Part shown: in pieces, positions 22,843 through 36,000 of the stretch | How the letters are laid out: each line of letters begins with the position of its first letter | How positions within the stretch are numbered: position 1 is the stretch's first letter | From: Siphonodentalium dalli | Taxonomy: Eukaryota; Mollusca; Scaphopoda; Gadilida; Siphonodentaliidae | Assembly (NCBI GenBank): GCA_032622095.1 | Contig: CP136062.1 | Location: forward strand, 136,914,351 to 136,978,350 | Direction of reading: 5' to 3' | Length of the DNA: 64,000 nucleotides | The notes under the pieces: model-generated | Database searches by the model: none | The model's input: the letters and a program-made list of their open reading frames with translations, nothing else | What the model was told of the DNA's origin: nothing | Program-made: the position numbers and the translations under genes

Positions 22843-23369
22843 AATTGATGGAAAAGAAAATAGCTTAATATAAAGATAACATAGATGGGACTTTTGTAAA
22901 AAGCACTGGAAACTATTATATGTCAATCACTGAGATGTGATAACTTGTTGTGATCTAGTTTGACTCCAGGGGAAACATGCGAAACAAAGCGTCAAGCCGT
23001 TAACTGAATAAATATTATTTAATTTGTTGAAATAAAAATTCACAAATTTTATTGTAATCATGCATAAGTTTAGAGGATATTACTTGGTTTGTTTGATATT
23101 GGGCCTGATATCAAGCCGAGGTAACTTCATATCAGCCTGAAACCAAAGATCGAAGGCTGATATCAGGTTTATGAGGGCTGATATCAGGTCAATAATATCA
23201 AATCAACCTATTTATTAATTAGATCGGCTCTTCAGTAACTGACAATTCTTTCATATGAGTGACGTCGCAAAAATGGATACCTATACGTTATTTTATAGCA
23301 GTGAAGAAGATTTTTGGCATGTTGTAAATCCATATTAATTGGATTGGAGATGTCTCGTCTAATAAATAA

Positions 23370-23800
23370 GATAATGAAATGAACAACTTATCATCAATAA
23401 TAATGATGTAAGCGAAATTTGATTGGCAAGTAAATGGCTTCACATATAGATGAGTCTGATGAGACTCTTGTACAACCGCTGGAAACTATTCTCTGGCAAT
23501 CACTGATATATGATAACTTGTGATCCAATTTGACTCAATGGGAAGCAATGCAAGACAAAGCATCAACTGAATAAATATTATTTAATTTGTTGAATGCAAT
23601 ATTATTTTCAAAAGTGTAAATACGTGGCAATGAAGTATATTTTGATAAAAATTATATTTAGTTATGATAATGAAATGAACATCTTATCATGATAATGATG
23701 TAAGCTAAATTTTGATGGACAAGAAAATGGCTTTGTTTTAATGTCACATAGATGAGACTTTTGTACAAACCACTAGAAACTATTATTTGGCGACCACATG
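23370..23800. repeat. Degenerate tandem units of about 300 bp
   Basis: Two diverged units sharing GATAATGAAATGAACA, AATGATGTAAGC, GGAAACTATT and ACTGAATAAATATTATTTAA. A third lies within each 2.79-kb copy, split by the HINE-like element. The array therefore predates the larger duplication. Confidence 0.55.
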
Positions 23801-24043
23801 AGATACCCTGTTCTTATTAGATCTGTGAGGTTAAGTAATAACAAGCCTGGTTTCTACTTTGATGGGTTACCACTGGGGTATTGTGGGTAACTAATGTCTC
23901 TATCAGTGACAACTGACAAGCAGCCTGTGAAATGAAATTTTCTGAGCTGCGACAATTGTGTACCCAATGGTTTTTCAAATTCATGCCACTTTGTTAGCTG
24001 GACAAAGGACATTTATTAATTAATTAGCTATCTCACTACACAT

Positions 24044-24499
24044 TTAACCCTTTCATGATGGGAGCTACACTGGTGGAGTATTAAAGAACCAGTGCCAGTG
24101 CTATCTCTTATATATGCGAGTCTACCATAGGGAGCCTCACATTTATAAGAGAATGCACTGGGTTACAAGGTTAAGGTATATATTGTTGGGCCAATGTATT
24201 CTCTTATATATGCGAGGCTCCCTATGGGAGACTCGCATATATAAGAGAATGCATTGGCACAGGGTAATCGCAAAATTTCAGGAATTACCAGTGTATTCTC
24301 TTATATATGCGAGTCTCCCATTGGGAGCCTCTCATTTATAAGAGAATGCACTGGCTATCATGGTTAAGGTAAAAATTGTTAAGCCAATCTATTCTCTTAT
24401 ATATGCGAGGCTCCCTATGGGAGACTCGCATATATAAGAGAATGCATTGCCACAGGGTTTTCGCAAAATTTCATGAAGCTCCAGTAATGAAAGTGTTAA
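24044..24499. mobile_element. TTAA MITE with four hairpin modules
   Basis: TTAA at both ends, CCCTTTCATGATGGGAGCT on the left and CCAGTAATGAAAGTG on the right. It contains four TTCTCTTATATATGCGAG hairpins whose loops alternate between CTCCCATAGGGAGCC and its complement, as if the element had doubled internally. Confidence 0.65.
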
Positions 24500-24604
24500 T
24501 GGATGCCTGGTCAAATGAAAATGGATATTGTAGGTGTGTTAATAGATAGATCATTTATATCCGATGAAGCTTGTATTAAATGTACATCCTCCTAAGAGCA
24601 TGTT

Positions 24605-24766
24605 ATATAAGGATTAACTGTCATGTGGACTGTTTTTATGGAGATGTAACCGTGAGGTAAGTGGTCATAACTTGTGTAAAACCCGAAGTTTACATACAAG
24701 TTATGACCACTTACCTCACGGTTACATCTCCATAAAAACAGTCCACATGACAGTTAATCCTTATAT
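24605..24766. repeat. Near-perfect palindrome (arms about 70 bp)
   Basis: AAGGATTAACTGTCATGTGG... pairs with ...CCACATGACAGTTAATCCTT around a short loop containing AAAACCCGAAGTTT. Pairing looks essentially perfect over the arms. No other copy was seen in the window. Confidence 0.8.
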
Positions 24767-25945
24767 TTATATACATTTAGCGAAAAAGCCACTTTTTACA
24801 CGTATTTAAATCGAAAAGTGTATTGTGACAAAACCAGCCCAAAATATCACATAGCACCCTTGGCAAAAGTTAACAGGAACAATTGAATCCCGATGATCTA
24901 TTAAGTCAATCCTGCGCGAATCCAAATGCGCCCAAAACATTACGCGTTCGTCTTTCCAAACCCAAATGACGTATCGATGTTGTTATGAGCTTGCAGTTAT
25001 GAGCTGTTGCGCATTCACCGAGAAATAATTGCAACTAGCCACGTGGGCGCCAACCAATAGGAATGCTGGATTTAGTGATGACAACACTTAGTATATAAAT
25101 ATATGGCAATGTTGTCATATGCTAATGCCAAGGGGTAATAATTATAAGGAGCATTGCTGTCAATAAATGGTGGAATACACCAATACATATAGCAAGACTA
25201 AATATTAATCAGTTGCCAATTACTCTACTATGAAAACTGCTTTACATAGAAAGATTCTAGTTTATGAAATACTTACCGTACCTGCTACTGAATGAGAAGA
25301 TTTTAATGGGGATAACATCTATCGATGGAACAAACATGGATGCATTACTATTACTGGTGGCATTCTGTTTTTAGCCAATTAAATTTAAAGTGTCAAATTG
25401 TCAATGACAAATTAAAAATACAAGATGGCAGATGGCCGCTTGCAGGCACATTTTTTAAAAACAAATTTCGATCGCTCCCTTCTAGAGGTCACCAAAGATC
25501 CAAATATAGTTTGGTGACAATCGGATGAGAGATGAAGAGTGTGCTAAAGGAAATTGTTGACTGACGTATGGACGATGGATGCCAACCCATCCCACTCCAA
25601 CTTGACTTTGTCAAGTTGAGCTAAAAGGACAATAGGAAATCATCTGCAATCCAACATAGCCATCAATTTGTCAGGAATACTTGCTTGAATCCTTCGATGT
25701 ACCAAAACATTTACAAGGGCCATTTCAGGCCTGTTTATTTGGTTTGGAAACTAATAGCATGTCAATATCCAGTAATGTCCCTATTTTCACCAAAAGTTTT
25801 GTGTTCTTCCAAGAGAGATGACTCTAATTGCACTTTTCATTTTGTTTAAAATCATATGTACGAAATAACGGGCAAGTCAAAAGATTCAAACGACAAATAT
25901 TTTTGGAACAATATTGAAAATAAACCTGGCAGGGTTCTACCAAAC
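24767..25945. other. Intergenic; possible HINE tail near 25330-25627
   Basis: Mostly unremarkable. Near 25590-25627 a hairpin AACTTGACTTTGTCAAGTT is followed by GAGCTAAAA, and upstream is GACGTATGGACGATGG. This resembles the 3' end layout of the HINE-like elements here. A 67-codon frame at 25325 overlaps it and is not taken as a gene. Confidence 0.35.
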
Positions 25946-26598
25946 TTAAAGGGGTACTGTACCCCAATTTCAATAAATTCCCGGTGACAATAGCGATCTA
26001 ATATCAATATTATATTTTAAAATAACTAATTTGAGTCGACGATGTCTACTGAAAACGTTCCGGTTAACAGGCTATCACAAAAGTAAAATTTAATTATTTA
26101 ATATAAATTCATTTATGGCTGGAGTCATAAAATGGAGAATTATGCCAGTACGAGTTACCGTTCTTGAAATAGTATCTGTTGCGTGTCTTTTATCGACGGC
26201 CGTTCGCGAACATTATTGAGTTGCACACATAACATGTTACCTGCAAAAGAAAGGCCCGCTATAACCGAATCGGAAAAAAGGAGAAAGAAACAAGAGTCCT
26301 GAAGCGTCAATAATTTTATACGGAGTGAGATTGTTCGATGGAAGAGATTGGATGCATCAATTGAAGCTGTGAACAATGAACTTCCGGTTCTTCCTGCGAC
26401 ATGAGTCTTCTCCGGTGAAGGTCAAAAACATGGCGCGTAGTTTGAAATCGTAATATTTTTGTTTCCAAGATCAATATTTTCTTCGCTAAATTAGGTTTAC
26501 ACGAAACTCATATAACACGAACACAATCTAACTTGAAAGTTATTTCAATGGGAGTAAATAAAAAAAATTGTCTATCCCTGTGTACAGTACCCCTTTAA
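25946..26598. mobile_element. TTAA-flanked element, AGGGGTACTGTAC ends
   Basis: TTAA at 25946-25949 and 26595-26598. Inverted ends AGGGGTACTGTAC / GTACAGTACCCCT. A 73-codon frame on the minus strand has no recognisable domain. Another piggyBac-like non-autonomous element by its target site, unrelated in sequence to the other families. Confidence 0.7.
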
Positions 26599-26904
26599 GC
26601 CCAAAATTCATTAGACGGGGAAGTGGCATGATATTTCCAACAACCTGATTTGCCATCAAGTAAAGTTGAGCTGTGACTCATTGAATTCAGAAAACATGTT
26701 CTACCTGCAAAAAACAAGCCCCCAATGCAAGTCAGCTAGCATAACAGTCCACTTGCTAATATATGTATGGAATAGAATCGCAGTATATTTTGAGACATGT
26801 TTCTGCTTGCAATAAACAAGCACCTAGATGTCGTCTTATTTGCTGATATATGCATGGAATTGAATCAGAGAATATTTATATGCATGTGTTCGTTGAGTGG
26901 GTGG

Positions 26905-27048
26905 TTACTTCATCTCCTGTGGAAGTTTGATTGGTTCCTTTTGCTGACCCTCAGCCATCAGAGCTTCAATTTCTTCCACAGTTCGTGGAACACATGTCAG
27001 CAAATCCATGCCGTCCTCTGTAACCACCACATTATCTTCAATTCTCAC
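26905..27048 (-). CDS. PEPD: PEPD coding exon 16 (last)
   Basis: Residues 450-496 and [23 protein letters not shown] then [11 protein letters not shown]; carries metal ligand E453. Acceptor TTGACAG. No clear poly(A) signal was found downstream on the minus strand. Confidence 0.97.
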   Translation of the reverse strand: MRIEDNVVVTEDGMDLLTCVPRTVEEIEALMAEGQQKEPIKLPQEMK

Positions 27049-30000
27049 CTGTCAAATAGAAAGTATTTAAATGCATACATGATATGGACCAACCTAGATG
27101 TTTGTTCTCCAGACACAGCTAAAATATATATTTCAAGTCCGATGTTAAACACAAAAACACTAGCTGAAAAAAAAATTTCAACAGTAAATAAAAACAATAA
27201 TATATAACATCTAGATCAGAAACCCTTTCTATACTAAATGGATTCTCCCACTCAGTTAAAAAGTGTACGTCGGAATGGTCTGTTATTGATTTGGAGGGAT
27301 GCTAAAGTGATAAAATCAGATTTCAGATAAACAAAAGTGCAGAATGAGCCTTATTTATTGCGGGAAAGGTTCAGATAATAATTTCAACAAACGACCTTTT
27401 TATCTGAATATTTTCTATGGATAACTACTCATCAACGATGCTTTAGGATAGGATAGGATAATTTATTTACAATACACACATGAATTATACAATGGCATAA
27501 CACATAATACGGTAATGCTGTATATTGTTGGGAGTAACCTAGCCATGTCAGGCTCTCTTCCTGCTACCCCCTAAAACAAGTATCACTATAAATAATTGAT
27601 TAGATGGCTTGTGTTTCATAACCATGCACACGAACAGACTATAATAATATATAAAACTATCTAGAGCCTAGTATTTAGGGCATATTACAAACAGGTATTG
27701 GTGTGGTTGTGAGCCAATCCAGAAGAGTTATACGATCGAAAATGTATTATCTCTCCACAGGAACGTTTTGTACTGTTGAGATTTTCTAAAACATATGAAC
27801 AGTTTCGGTTCCAATTCCAGTTCCATGGGTATATCAAGAACATAATATTCACTATATAGAGAATATCTCACTGAACCCAGAACTCAAACTCAAACCAAGA
27901 GTTCTTCTGTCTCCGCTTTATTATTATTTTTTTGGTTTTTTTTTACAACCGATTCAGAGGAGAGATACCGGCATTGTTTAGTTAAGTAAACATATTAATA
28001 GGAATCTATATAAATCGCTGGAAAGTCTTTTTGTTGAGTGAGGTTTTGGGATAATTCAAATCAACAGTATTACATATATGTAATGTTTATATGTATGTCT
28101 AGCGGTATAGGGTCATAGTCATCATTAGAGAAATCATAATGATGTATGGTAGTATTTATGATGTATGGTAGTATATGGGCATGTTAGGAATGAGAATAGA
28201 AAGGGTTAATTAAACGAGCCAATTATTGCGTATAAACATACCCCACCAAATCCTCGGTATCTGTCAATCTGTTCTCGACAGAGAAATCTCGCTAGATTTG
28301 GATCATCAAAAGCACCATCTAATAGCTGCAATGACAAAACATAAATGAAAGTATTCCTGCAAGAAGAAGCTGAAATTTCAGTCCTCACCATTATGGTTGT
28401 ATTGCTGATTTAATGTATTATGTGTTAGTCTCTGTTTTGCCTTTGTCTGGTTGTCGCATGTGAAAAGCGCACATTTTGTGTATCTCTCTGATAAGATTAA
28501 ACTATGTTTTATCTGAGGTTTGTCGCATGCATTGGGTCCAGATAAGTTGCTCCTATCTATTGACTACTGGCATGGTGGCACATAATGTATAATTTATAAA
28601 TAATATAAATTAAATAGCAACATTGTTCATAATTCCTAAACACCCCTTCAGATGAATAATAGAACATTCAATTGTGTACTTTGATAACTTCTGGGAGAAT
28701 CCATTCGGTATATAAAGGATTGAAGTAACATAAGCACATGGTGGGCAAAGAAATACGGAGAATTTCCCACTCATTCTATTTTAGGTGTGTTTAGATACCG
28801 TTCAGCAGTTTTTATTTGTTGAACATATCCCTATGAATGAATAAATTGGCATCAAATAACTACCCACAGACAAGTATCCAGTTATCAAAGATTAACAAAT
28901 GATGTACATACTAAAAGGACAGTAGAAGAGATAACACAATTTTATTTGTAACCCTTTCATGACGGGAGCTGTGCTGGTGAAGCATTAAAGATCCTGCGCC
29001 AGTGCATATAAGAGAATGCACTGGCTTTCAAGGTCATACTTAACCCTTTGAACCCTGACGCCCTACCACGACCGACACCCTGACCCTGGGCTCCTCGTGG
29101 GATTTTCCTTTAAATTTTATAGTGTCTTGTTGGATGATGTTGGTTATGTTTAATTTGTGATACAGGTATGAAACTTTACAGGTCCCCCCCCCATTGATCA
29201 CTGATCATTATAAAATCGGGAGACTTTGCCACGCGGCAGCGTCTTGGTAACGGTTGCTAGGCAACTACCCCGAATTGACTGGAAAAGGCAATTATAATAT
29301 GGTATGTCATAACTCAATGCCAGTGATTGCGTTTTTGATGACGATAATACCTTAATGTGAAATTTGAGATATATCCGACAAGAATTTAAGAGAGATCGAA
29401 TGAAATTAATTATTTAAGGTAGCAACGGTTGCTAATCAAGTACCACAAATGAACGGGTGACACCACTGCACTAACAATTAAGTGGTAGTGTTCCCTTAAT
29501 TTATACAATATCTAGTCGCATAATGCTGTATATGTTCAATGGGGGCACCTGTTTGAAACTGTGCATACATATGTATGTTATGCATGGACCATTCTATGAT
29601 CATTAAGATATAAGGACACTTTGCCACCAATCTCTCTTAGTAATGGTTACCAGACAACTACCCGGCATTAGCAAGAAACTGCAATTATGATGCAGCTATA
29701 TGTCCTATATATAACACCATATTTTGCTTAAAACGCATGTTTTGTCATTTACAACCTATGTTCTGCGCATGCGCATATATTCCTACCCGATACTATAGCG
29801 GGTAGACATTCCATATACACACCCTGACCACCGCCGATGTCTATGTGGCCATTTAAACATATATTAGTGGGTATGTCGTGCATAAGTACGCTATAAACCA
29901 TTTATTTCGCATTTCGCTGCTCTGCGCATGCGCGAAGAAATCAACTTGATATGCGATCGAGGCCCTTCACCATATAAATATAATTTGAACAGGCTTTTTA

Positions 30001-33000
30001 TATTTCATATATATAACTAGAGTTTAGACGTCGATTTGTTATTGAATCGCATAGCTATAAACTATAAACACGTGGCGGTCGTTGTAATGGCCGGTTCAGC
30101 GGCCGGTATACCGGCCGCTAGGGTATTTGGAGGTTCACGCAGCGGCCGGTTTTCCGGCCGCTGGGGTTCAAAGGGTTAATATTGTTAGGCCAATGTATTC
30201 TTTTATATAAGCGAGGCTCCCTATGGGAGATTCGCATATATAAGAGAATGAATGGCCACAGAAACTTCCAATCATGGGATAGTTAAATAACACATACGTG
30301 GTCAATGAAATAGATGCCCGGTTCTATAGTAAGCACCATTCTCGCCTCCACAGTCCTCACAGTTCTCAAACTCTTCAACCCTGGCTCCTTAATTCTCTCT
30401 GTTCCCTTTAAAAAATAAAGTGAATTGATAGCTAATCAGTTAGACAAAGTGATATGTGGGCCAAGTGCTGTGGTATAGGCTCAATTTTTATTTCATGTCA
30501 GTGAAATTAGATATCAGGAGAACATTACCATAAAACATTAATTGATACCTGAATCATATTGAAGGGTTAAATACAGTAATGCTCTAAGTAATCGACTTCT
30601 TAACCGCAGCAGAATTATGGGTAACTTTTCAGGATTTAGTCAGAAATATGGCTTGTTGCCATTCATCGGAAAGCTCTAGGGAATTCTGCTGTGGTTAAGA
30701 AGTCGATTACTTAGAGCATTACTGTAGGAAATGGTTACAATTTGGGTAAAAATTCAAACCTTTTCCAATAGAGAGAAAATTGTTGTTGAGACAAAATAAT
30801 ACAATGCCACCAACTGCCAGCTAGCGAAACAATAATTGATAATTGGTTTGGCCTATATATGGAGAACAAAATGCCTATTTTGTGCATTTCAAGGAGCATG
30901 TTTGCAATGTAGTCATACAGTTTCTTCTTTCTTAAAGATGGTCTGTCTCTTCCTATAGCAAGTTTTATATAGCTTCCTGTGTATAAAATAATATATATGA
31001 ATCGAAGACCCTTGTCTGGAAATGCTTCTATCAATTAATATTGATTTTATTTTGAATTACTGGTATAACATGCACACAATCAATTTGGGACAGTTTACAG
31101 CTCGTGGTCGTTTGGAGTGTAGTATGCTGGATAACTCTATCTAAAAATTATAACGAGAGGCCGATCACGATCGGCAAATGTTTAACCCATACCTTGGCGA
31201 TAGCGATTAGCTATTTTTATAAATTTTATAAATCCTTACATCAACCTTTTCATGAGTGCTAAAGTTTCAACAATTCGCACTTAATATAGTGATCATGTGA
31301 AAAATATTTAGTTATCACATTGTGTCAACAGGATTGGCGGAGGATGTTAATATTTTTAAGCAAATAAACCAAATGAATGGCAACAAGCCATATTTGTGAC
31401 TAAATCCTGAAAAATTACCCAAAATTCTGCTGTGGTTAAGGAGTCGATTATTTAGGGCATTACTGTAGGTCGTTATACCAGAACCGACATTTCAACAGAA
31501 GAAGCTAGTCTTTGTGGAGTGAAATAAACATAGAATGACAATGTGAATGGCTCAACATTATTGCACTCGTTTTTGGTGCCTCTTGGTATAACAAACCTTT
31601 CGTTGTTCCATATCTCGAAGGAACAACAACCACAAACAGTACTATAGGTCAGCAAAAAAAATTCAAAAATTCCTCACCTCTGGGTAGCCTCCAACATCAT
31701 GAGTGTCACATCCCATGAAGTGCCCAAGTCCATGTGGCATAAATAGTGCTCCAACACGATTGGCCATCATCTCATCAATATCTCCCTGTATAAGCCCCTC
31801 TCTTTGAAGCTCTTCAAGTTGGACCCGCTCAGCCAATTTGTGCATATCGACCCATGACACACCTGACAAAATGAAAGCCATTACAGGAATGTATATTGAA
31901 TTTTCTATACCTATAGTAAAAATCTGTAGAAAGTCAGAAGTTGAAACATCCATCTCTATGATCTATATTTCTTCCCTAACGTTCTGTATTGATTCACAGG
32001 TACCGTTATAACATAATAATTTTGAGTCAGAACTTCTGTCACCAGGAAATATTTTTTTCAAGAACTTGGACAGACTTAGTTACTATTTTTAGAGCATTAC
32101 ATTGTTCATATGTACTATACAGTAATGCCCTAAATAATCAACTCCTTAACCACAGCAGAATTATGGGTAATTTTTCAGGATTTAGTAGGAAATATTGCTT
32201 GAGAGCTTTCCAATGAATGGCAACAAGCCATATTTCCGAATAAATCCTGAAAAATTACCCATAATTCTGCTGTGGTTAAGGAATCAATTATTTAGGGCAT
32301 TACTGTAGGTATGTTTTTTTTCGATTCTACCTTTTCAAGACATATATGGACTTACTTCAGTGATAAGTTAGTAACTAAACACTATTATATCTCCACTGGA
32401 AGATTGTAGCAATCAACGAAGATTATCAAAAAACACAACTTTTGAAGAACGCACAAATGTAAATATTACTACTTTATTCGGGACATTTTTTGGATTCATG
32501 ATTCTTTGTTATTCCGTTCTGAACACCTCAGTGTAGTATTTCGCATCACTTTGAAGACTTCTAGCTGAAATATGTGTAACAAATGATGTTTGTCCTGTGT
32601 TTTATCAAATAATAATGCATTCATGTAGAGCCACGAAGCCGCCATCGCACGCCGCCGCCAGCCATATTGCCAACAAGCCGCCGCCAGCCATATTATCTCT
32701 AACGCCAGCCACATGAAAAAATCTCCGCCACCGGAATTGCATGGGCTTATATGTCAACTGTACTGTGAATCGCAAAGAACTAAACCCCATTGCCTAATAT
32801 TGCAGCCAATATGCCACGGATTATATACAAAACAATATGTAATCGGGGTTCATGATTACATGGCAATTGGCATATAATCCCATATCCCATTATATATCAA
32901 ATATAGCGAATTATCGAAATATGAAATACAATGAAAGAGAGAAATACAGCAAAATAGCGGAATAAAAATTGCAGCAAATGGCGAAATAGTGCAATAGGAA

Positions 33001-36000
33001 ATTATTATTATTAATGAAATAATGGAGATAATTGAAGAAGTGTTTTTACGAAATAAAGGAAATATTTGAAGTGTTTTTAAAGAGCATTCCCCTAACCTTC
33101 CCCACACCCTTCAGATTAAACATGATAATTAATCAAAACCATGCGTGCTTCCTGTGGTGGTGATTATATGCCAAGTAATTATGAACCCTGATTCGATATA
33201 TTTTGGTAGTCAAACATGTGCGTATTAGGTGAATATTGGCTTACTCGCCTGGACACGGCATGCATGGTTGTTATATTATCAGAACACCCGGGTATCTCAA
33301 TGTGGAATAGACTAATCCAATGCATGCTTTCATATAACTGAATGGGAGCATCCATTCAGTATTGAAAGGGTTAAAGTATAAATTGTTTATTTCGACACGA
33401 CTCAGTCTTGAGCAGCCATCGCTGGCATTTGTCAATATATGCACATAACCTGTAGAAGAAAATAGAAAATAGTTTGAAATATGATATCAATACTATCGGA
33501 TTCATCATTCAATGATGCGTCCATAAATCGCAAGATGCCAGTGATGATAGCAGTCTGAAGTCGACAGAAGTCCCATGTAACTTATGCCGATTAGATGGGA
33601 AATTACGTTGTACATCCATGCCAGTTCTTCGTGTATTTTCGCCATAATGGAAAATCCCAACACCAAAAGAGTATGTGTGGTCTGGAATTCTACGAGTCCA
33701 CCAGACGCTAAAACAAACGGGGTCTATAACCGGGGATTAGGAAAATTTCGGAAACGAAAATACCCTGAATTATAACGTCTCAGTCGGCTGAGCCGCCATA
33801 TTTTGTCAGCCACGAACGCCACAAAATTGGTTGAACCAACCACGAAAACTATTTGTCATGGCTTCGGGGTCTACATTCATGTCTTCAAATTAGGATTTAA
33901 CAGATTTAACATGCAGATTTAAAACAAATTTTTTTTAACATGACATTGAATGGACTACAATTTATTATCCTGACATTACTACAGTAAATAAGCGTCTCAA
34001 ATCTGAATTTGAACTAGTCCAATTGTAAGACAAGACTAATTAAAAACATAACAAATTTATATGCATCAACTTTATTGCAGAAGATTGAAATATCTTCTGA
34101 TCATAAAAGGCAACAGATTCATACCACTCCTATTCATATTCTTCTAATTTTAAGCTGATATATTATCCATAAATTATCCCTACCAGGTTTCAAAGCAGCC
34201 TGGACAGCTTTGTTTGCTTTTAGAACAGCTTCATATATGAATTTCTGCTCCGGTGTAAATTTTCCATTGGCGGGGAATGAGCAGGTGATATCAGAACAAA
34301 AACAGTAATACTCTCCGCCCATGTCAAACAAGCTGGAAAAGAAAGGACAAAAACAATAGCCAGGTGTGTTATCCTGTGTTACTATGGTATTGCTCTAGAA
34401 ATCCCCCCTGGTCAAGCCAGAAGATAGTGTGTCCATCATTTGAAGAATGAGGTCCCCAGAGGGTGAATTTAGTGATGCTATCCTGCACAGCGGCTAGCAT
34501 CATCAAATTCACACTATCTGGGGACCTTATTCTGCTTAGGCCTCATCTTCTGAGAAGTATCTATAGTCTCAAATTGACATTGTTTTTAGTTAATTTTTTC
34601 CCTTCTGGGAAGTTTCTATATCCCCTAATTTGCAGAAGTTAAAATGCATTATCAAGGTGACCAACAGGTGAACATCACCAACTTCAACTGGGGAACTTCA
34701 ATCTGATCCTAGGCTCGGACAGCTGTTGATGCCTAAGCACCACTAAATTCACCCTCTGGGGATCTCATTCTGCAAATGACAGACACTCTATTTGTAGGCT
34801 TGCCCGTGGTGGAAAAAGTAACCTGATTCTGTGGTATCTAATATAGTAGATAGTGTCGACTAACTCGACTTATTATCTGAACATTTCAATCCAATAAATA
34901 GGGGGGGGGGGGCACCTTCTGCACTTACCTCTGCATACTTTTCCTGAAAATCCATGCATATTTTAGACCATTCCAAGGTATTCTTTCATCACCAAATGTG
35001 TAAAATGGATAACATAGCTTCTAACATAGAATACACCCCCACCTAGAATTTTCACTATACCACTTGTACTTGGTCTCGGTCAAACCCTGTGCCAATGCAC
35101 ATTCTCTTATATATTTGAGTCTCCCATAGGGAGCCTCACACATATAAGAGAATGCACTGGTCTAACAATATTTACCATGACCATGTAAATCAGAACCAGT
35201 GCATTCTCTTATATATGCAAGGCTCCCTGTGGGAGACTCGCATATATGAGAATACACTGGCACAGGATTTTTAATACTGCACCTGCGCTTTTCCCATTCT
35301 GAAAGGATTAACAGATTGCTGATAATCTGACACAATGGTTCCCATATCATCCAGTTACAACAACAACAATGGAATTTCACCAAAAGCCAAATTATAATGC
35401 TCACAAAAATACCAATCACGATATCATATTTTCCGAAAAAGTCCTATAATAACAGTCTTTCTTGGCAGTCTGACAAGAAATGAGTGTGTTTTACAACTTC
35501 CATATATGGTGATTCTTAGTTTAAATTGGAATTCCCCAACACGTGTTATCACTAATGTAAACACATAGTATTTCCACATATAGCATGTCTATTTGCATGA
35601 ATAAAACATGATTACTGATCCATAAATTAGCAAATGTATGTATCCACACATTAACTATCACAACATACCATCACCTAGTTGATAGTGATATGTTCCATCG
35701 AATTATATTCAAATTAATTTGCGATCGCCACTGATGCACTGATCATACAGGGAGCTTTGACCTTGCGTGACCTCTCATAACGGCATCCGCGAGTGTCTGT
35801 ACTATTTCTGAAAGAAGTCAGTAGAATTTTTGACAGGCCGCCAAATATTCCAGGTGGTGAAAAATAACAGATTTCAAAAATCAAAATCTGCTAACTTTGA
35901 GTTTTTATTTCAGATATTTTTTACCCTTGAAACCGAAGAAATAGTAATTTAGTGCGTTAAATGGGATTATGTATCTTTAATGTTTAAAATACGTACCACA

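Larger units (their letters stand above)
20574..23369. repeat. 2.79-kb direct tandem duplication, copy 2
   Basis: Second copy in head-to-tail orientation. The junction is AATAAATAATTTCATGCC at about 20562-20579, and the copy ends at AATAAATAA before GATAATG. It has a 7-bp insertion in the GC tract near 22790 relative to copy 1. Confidence 0.9.

Noticed and set aside
25325-25528. 67-codon plus-strand frame
   Set aside because: Falls in repeat-like sequence that resembles the tail of a HINE element.
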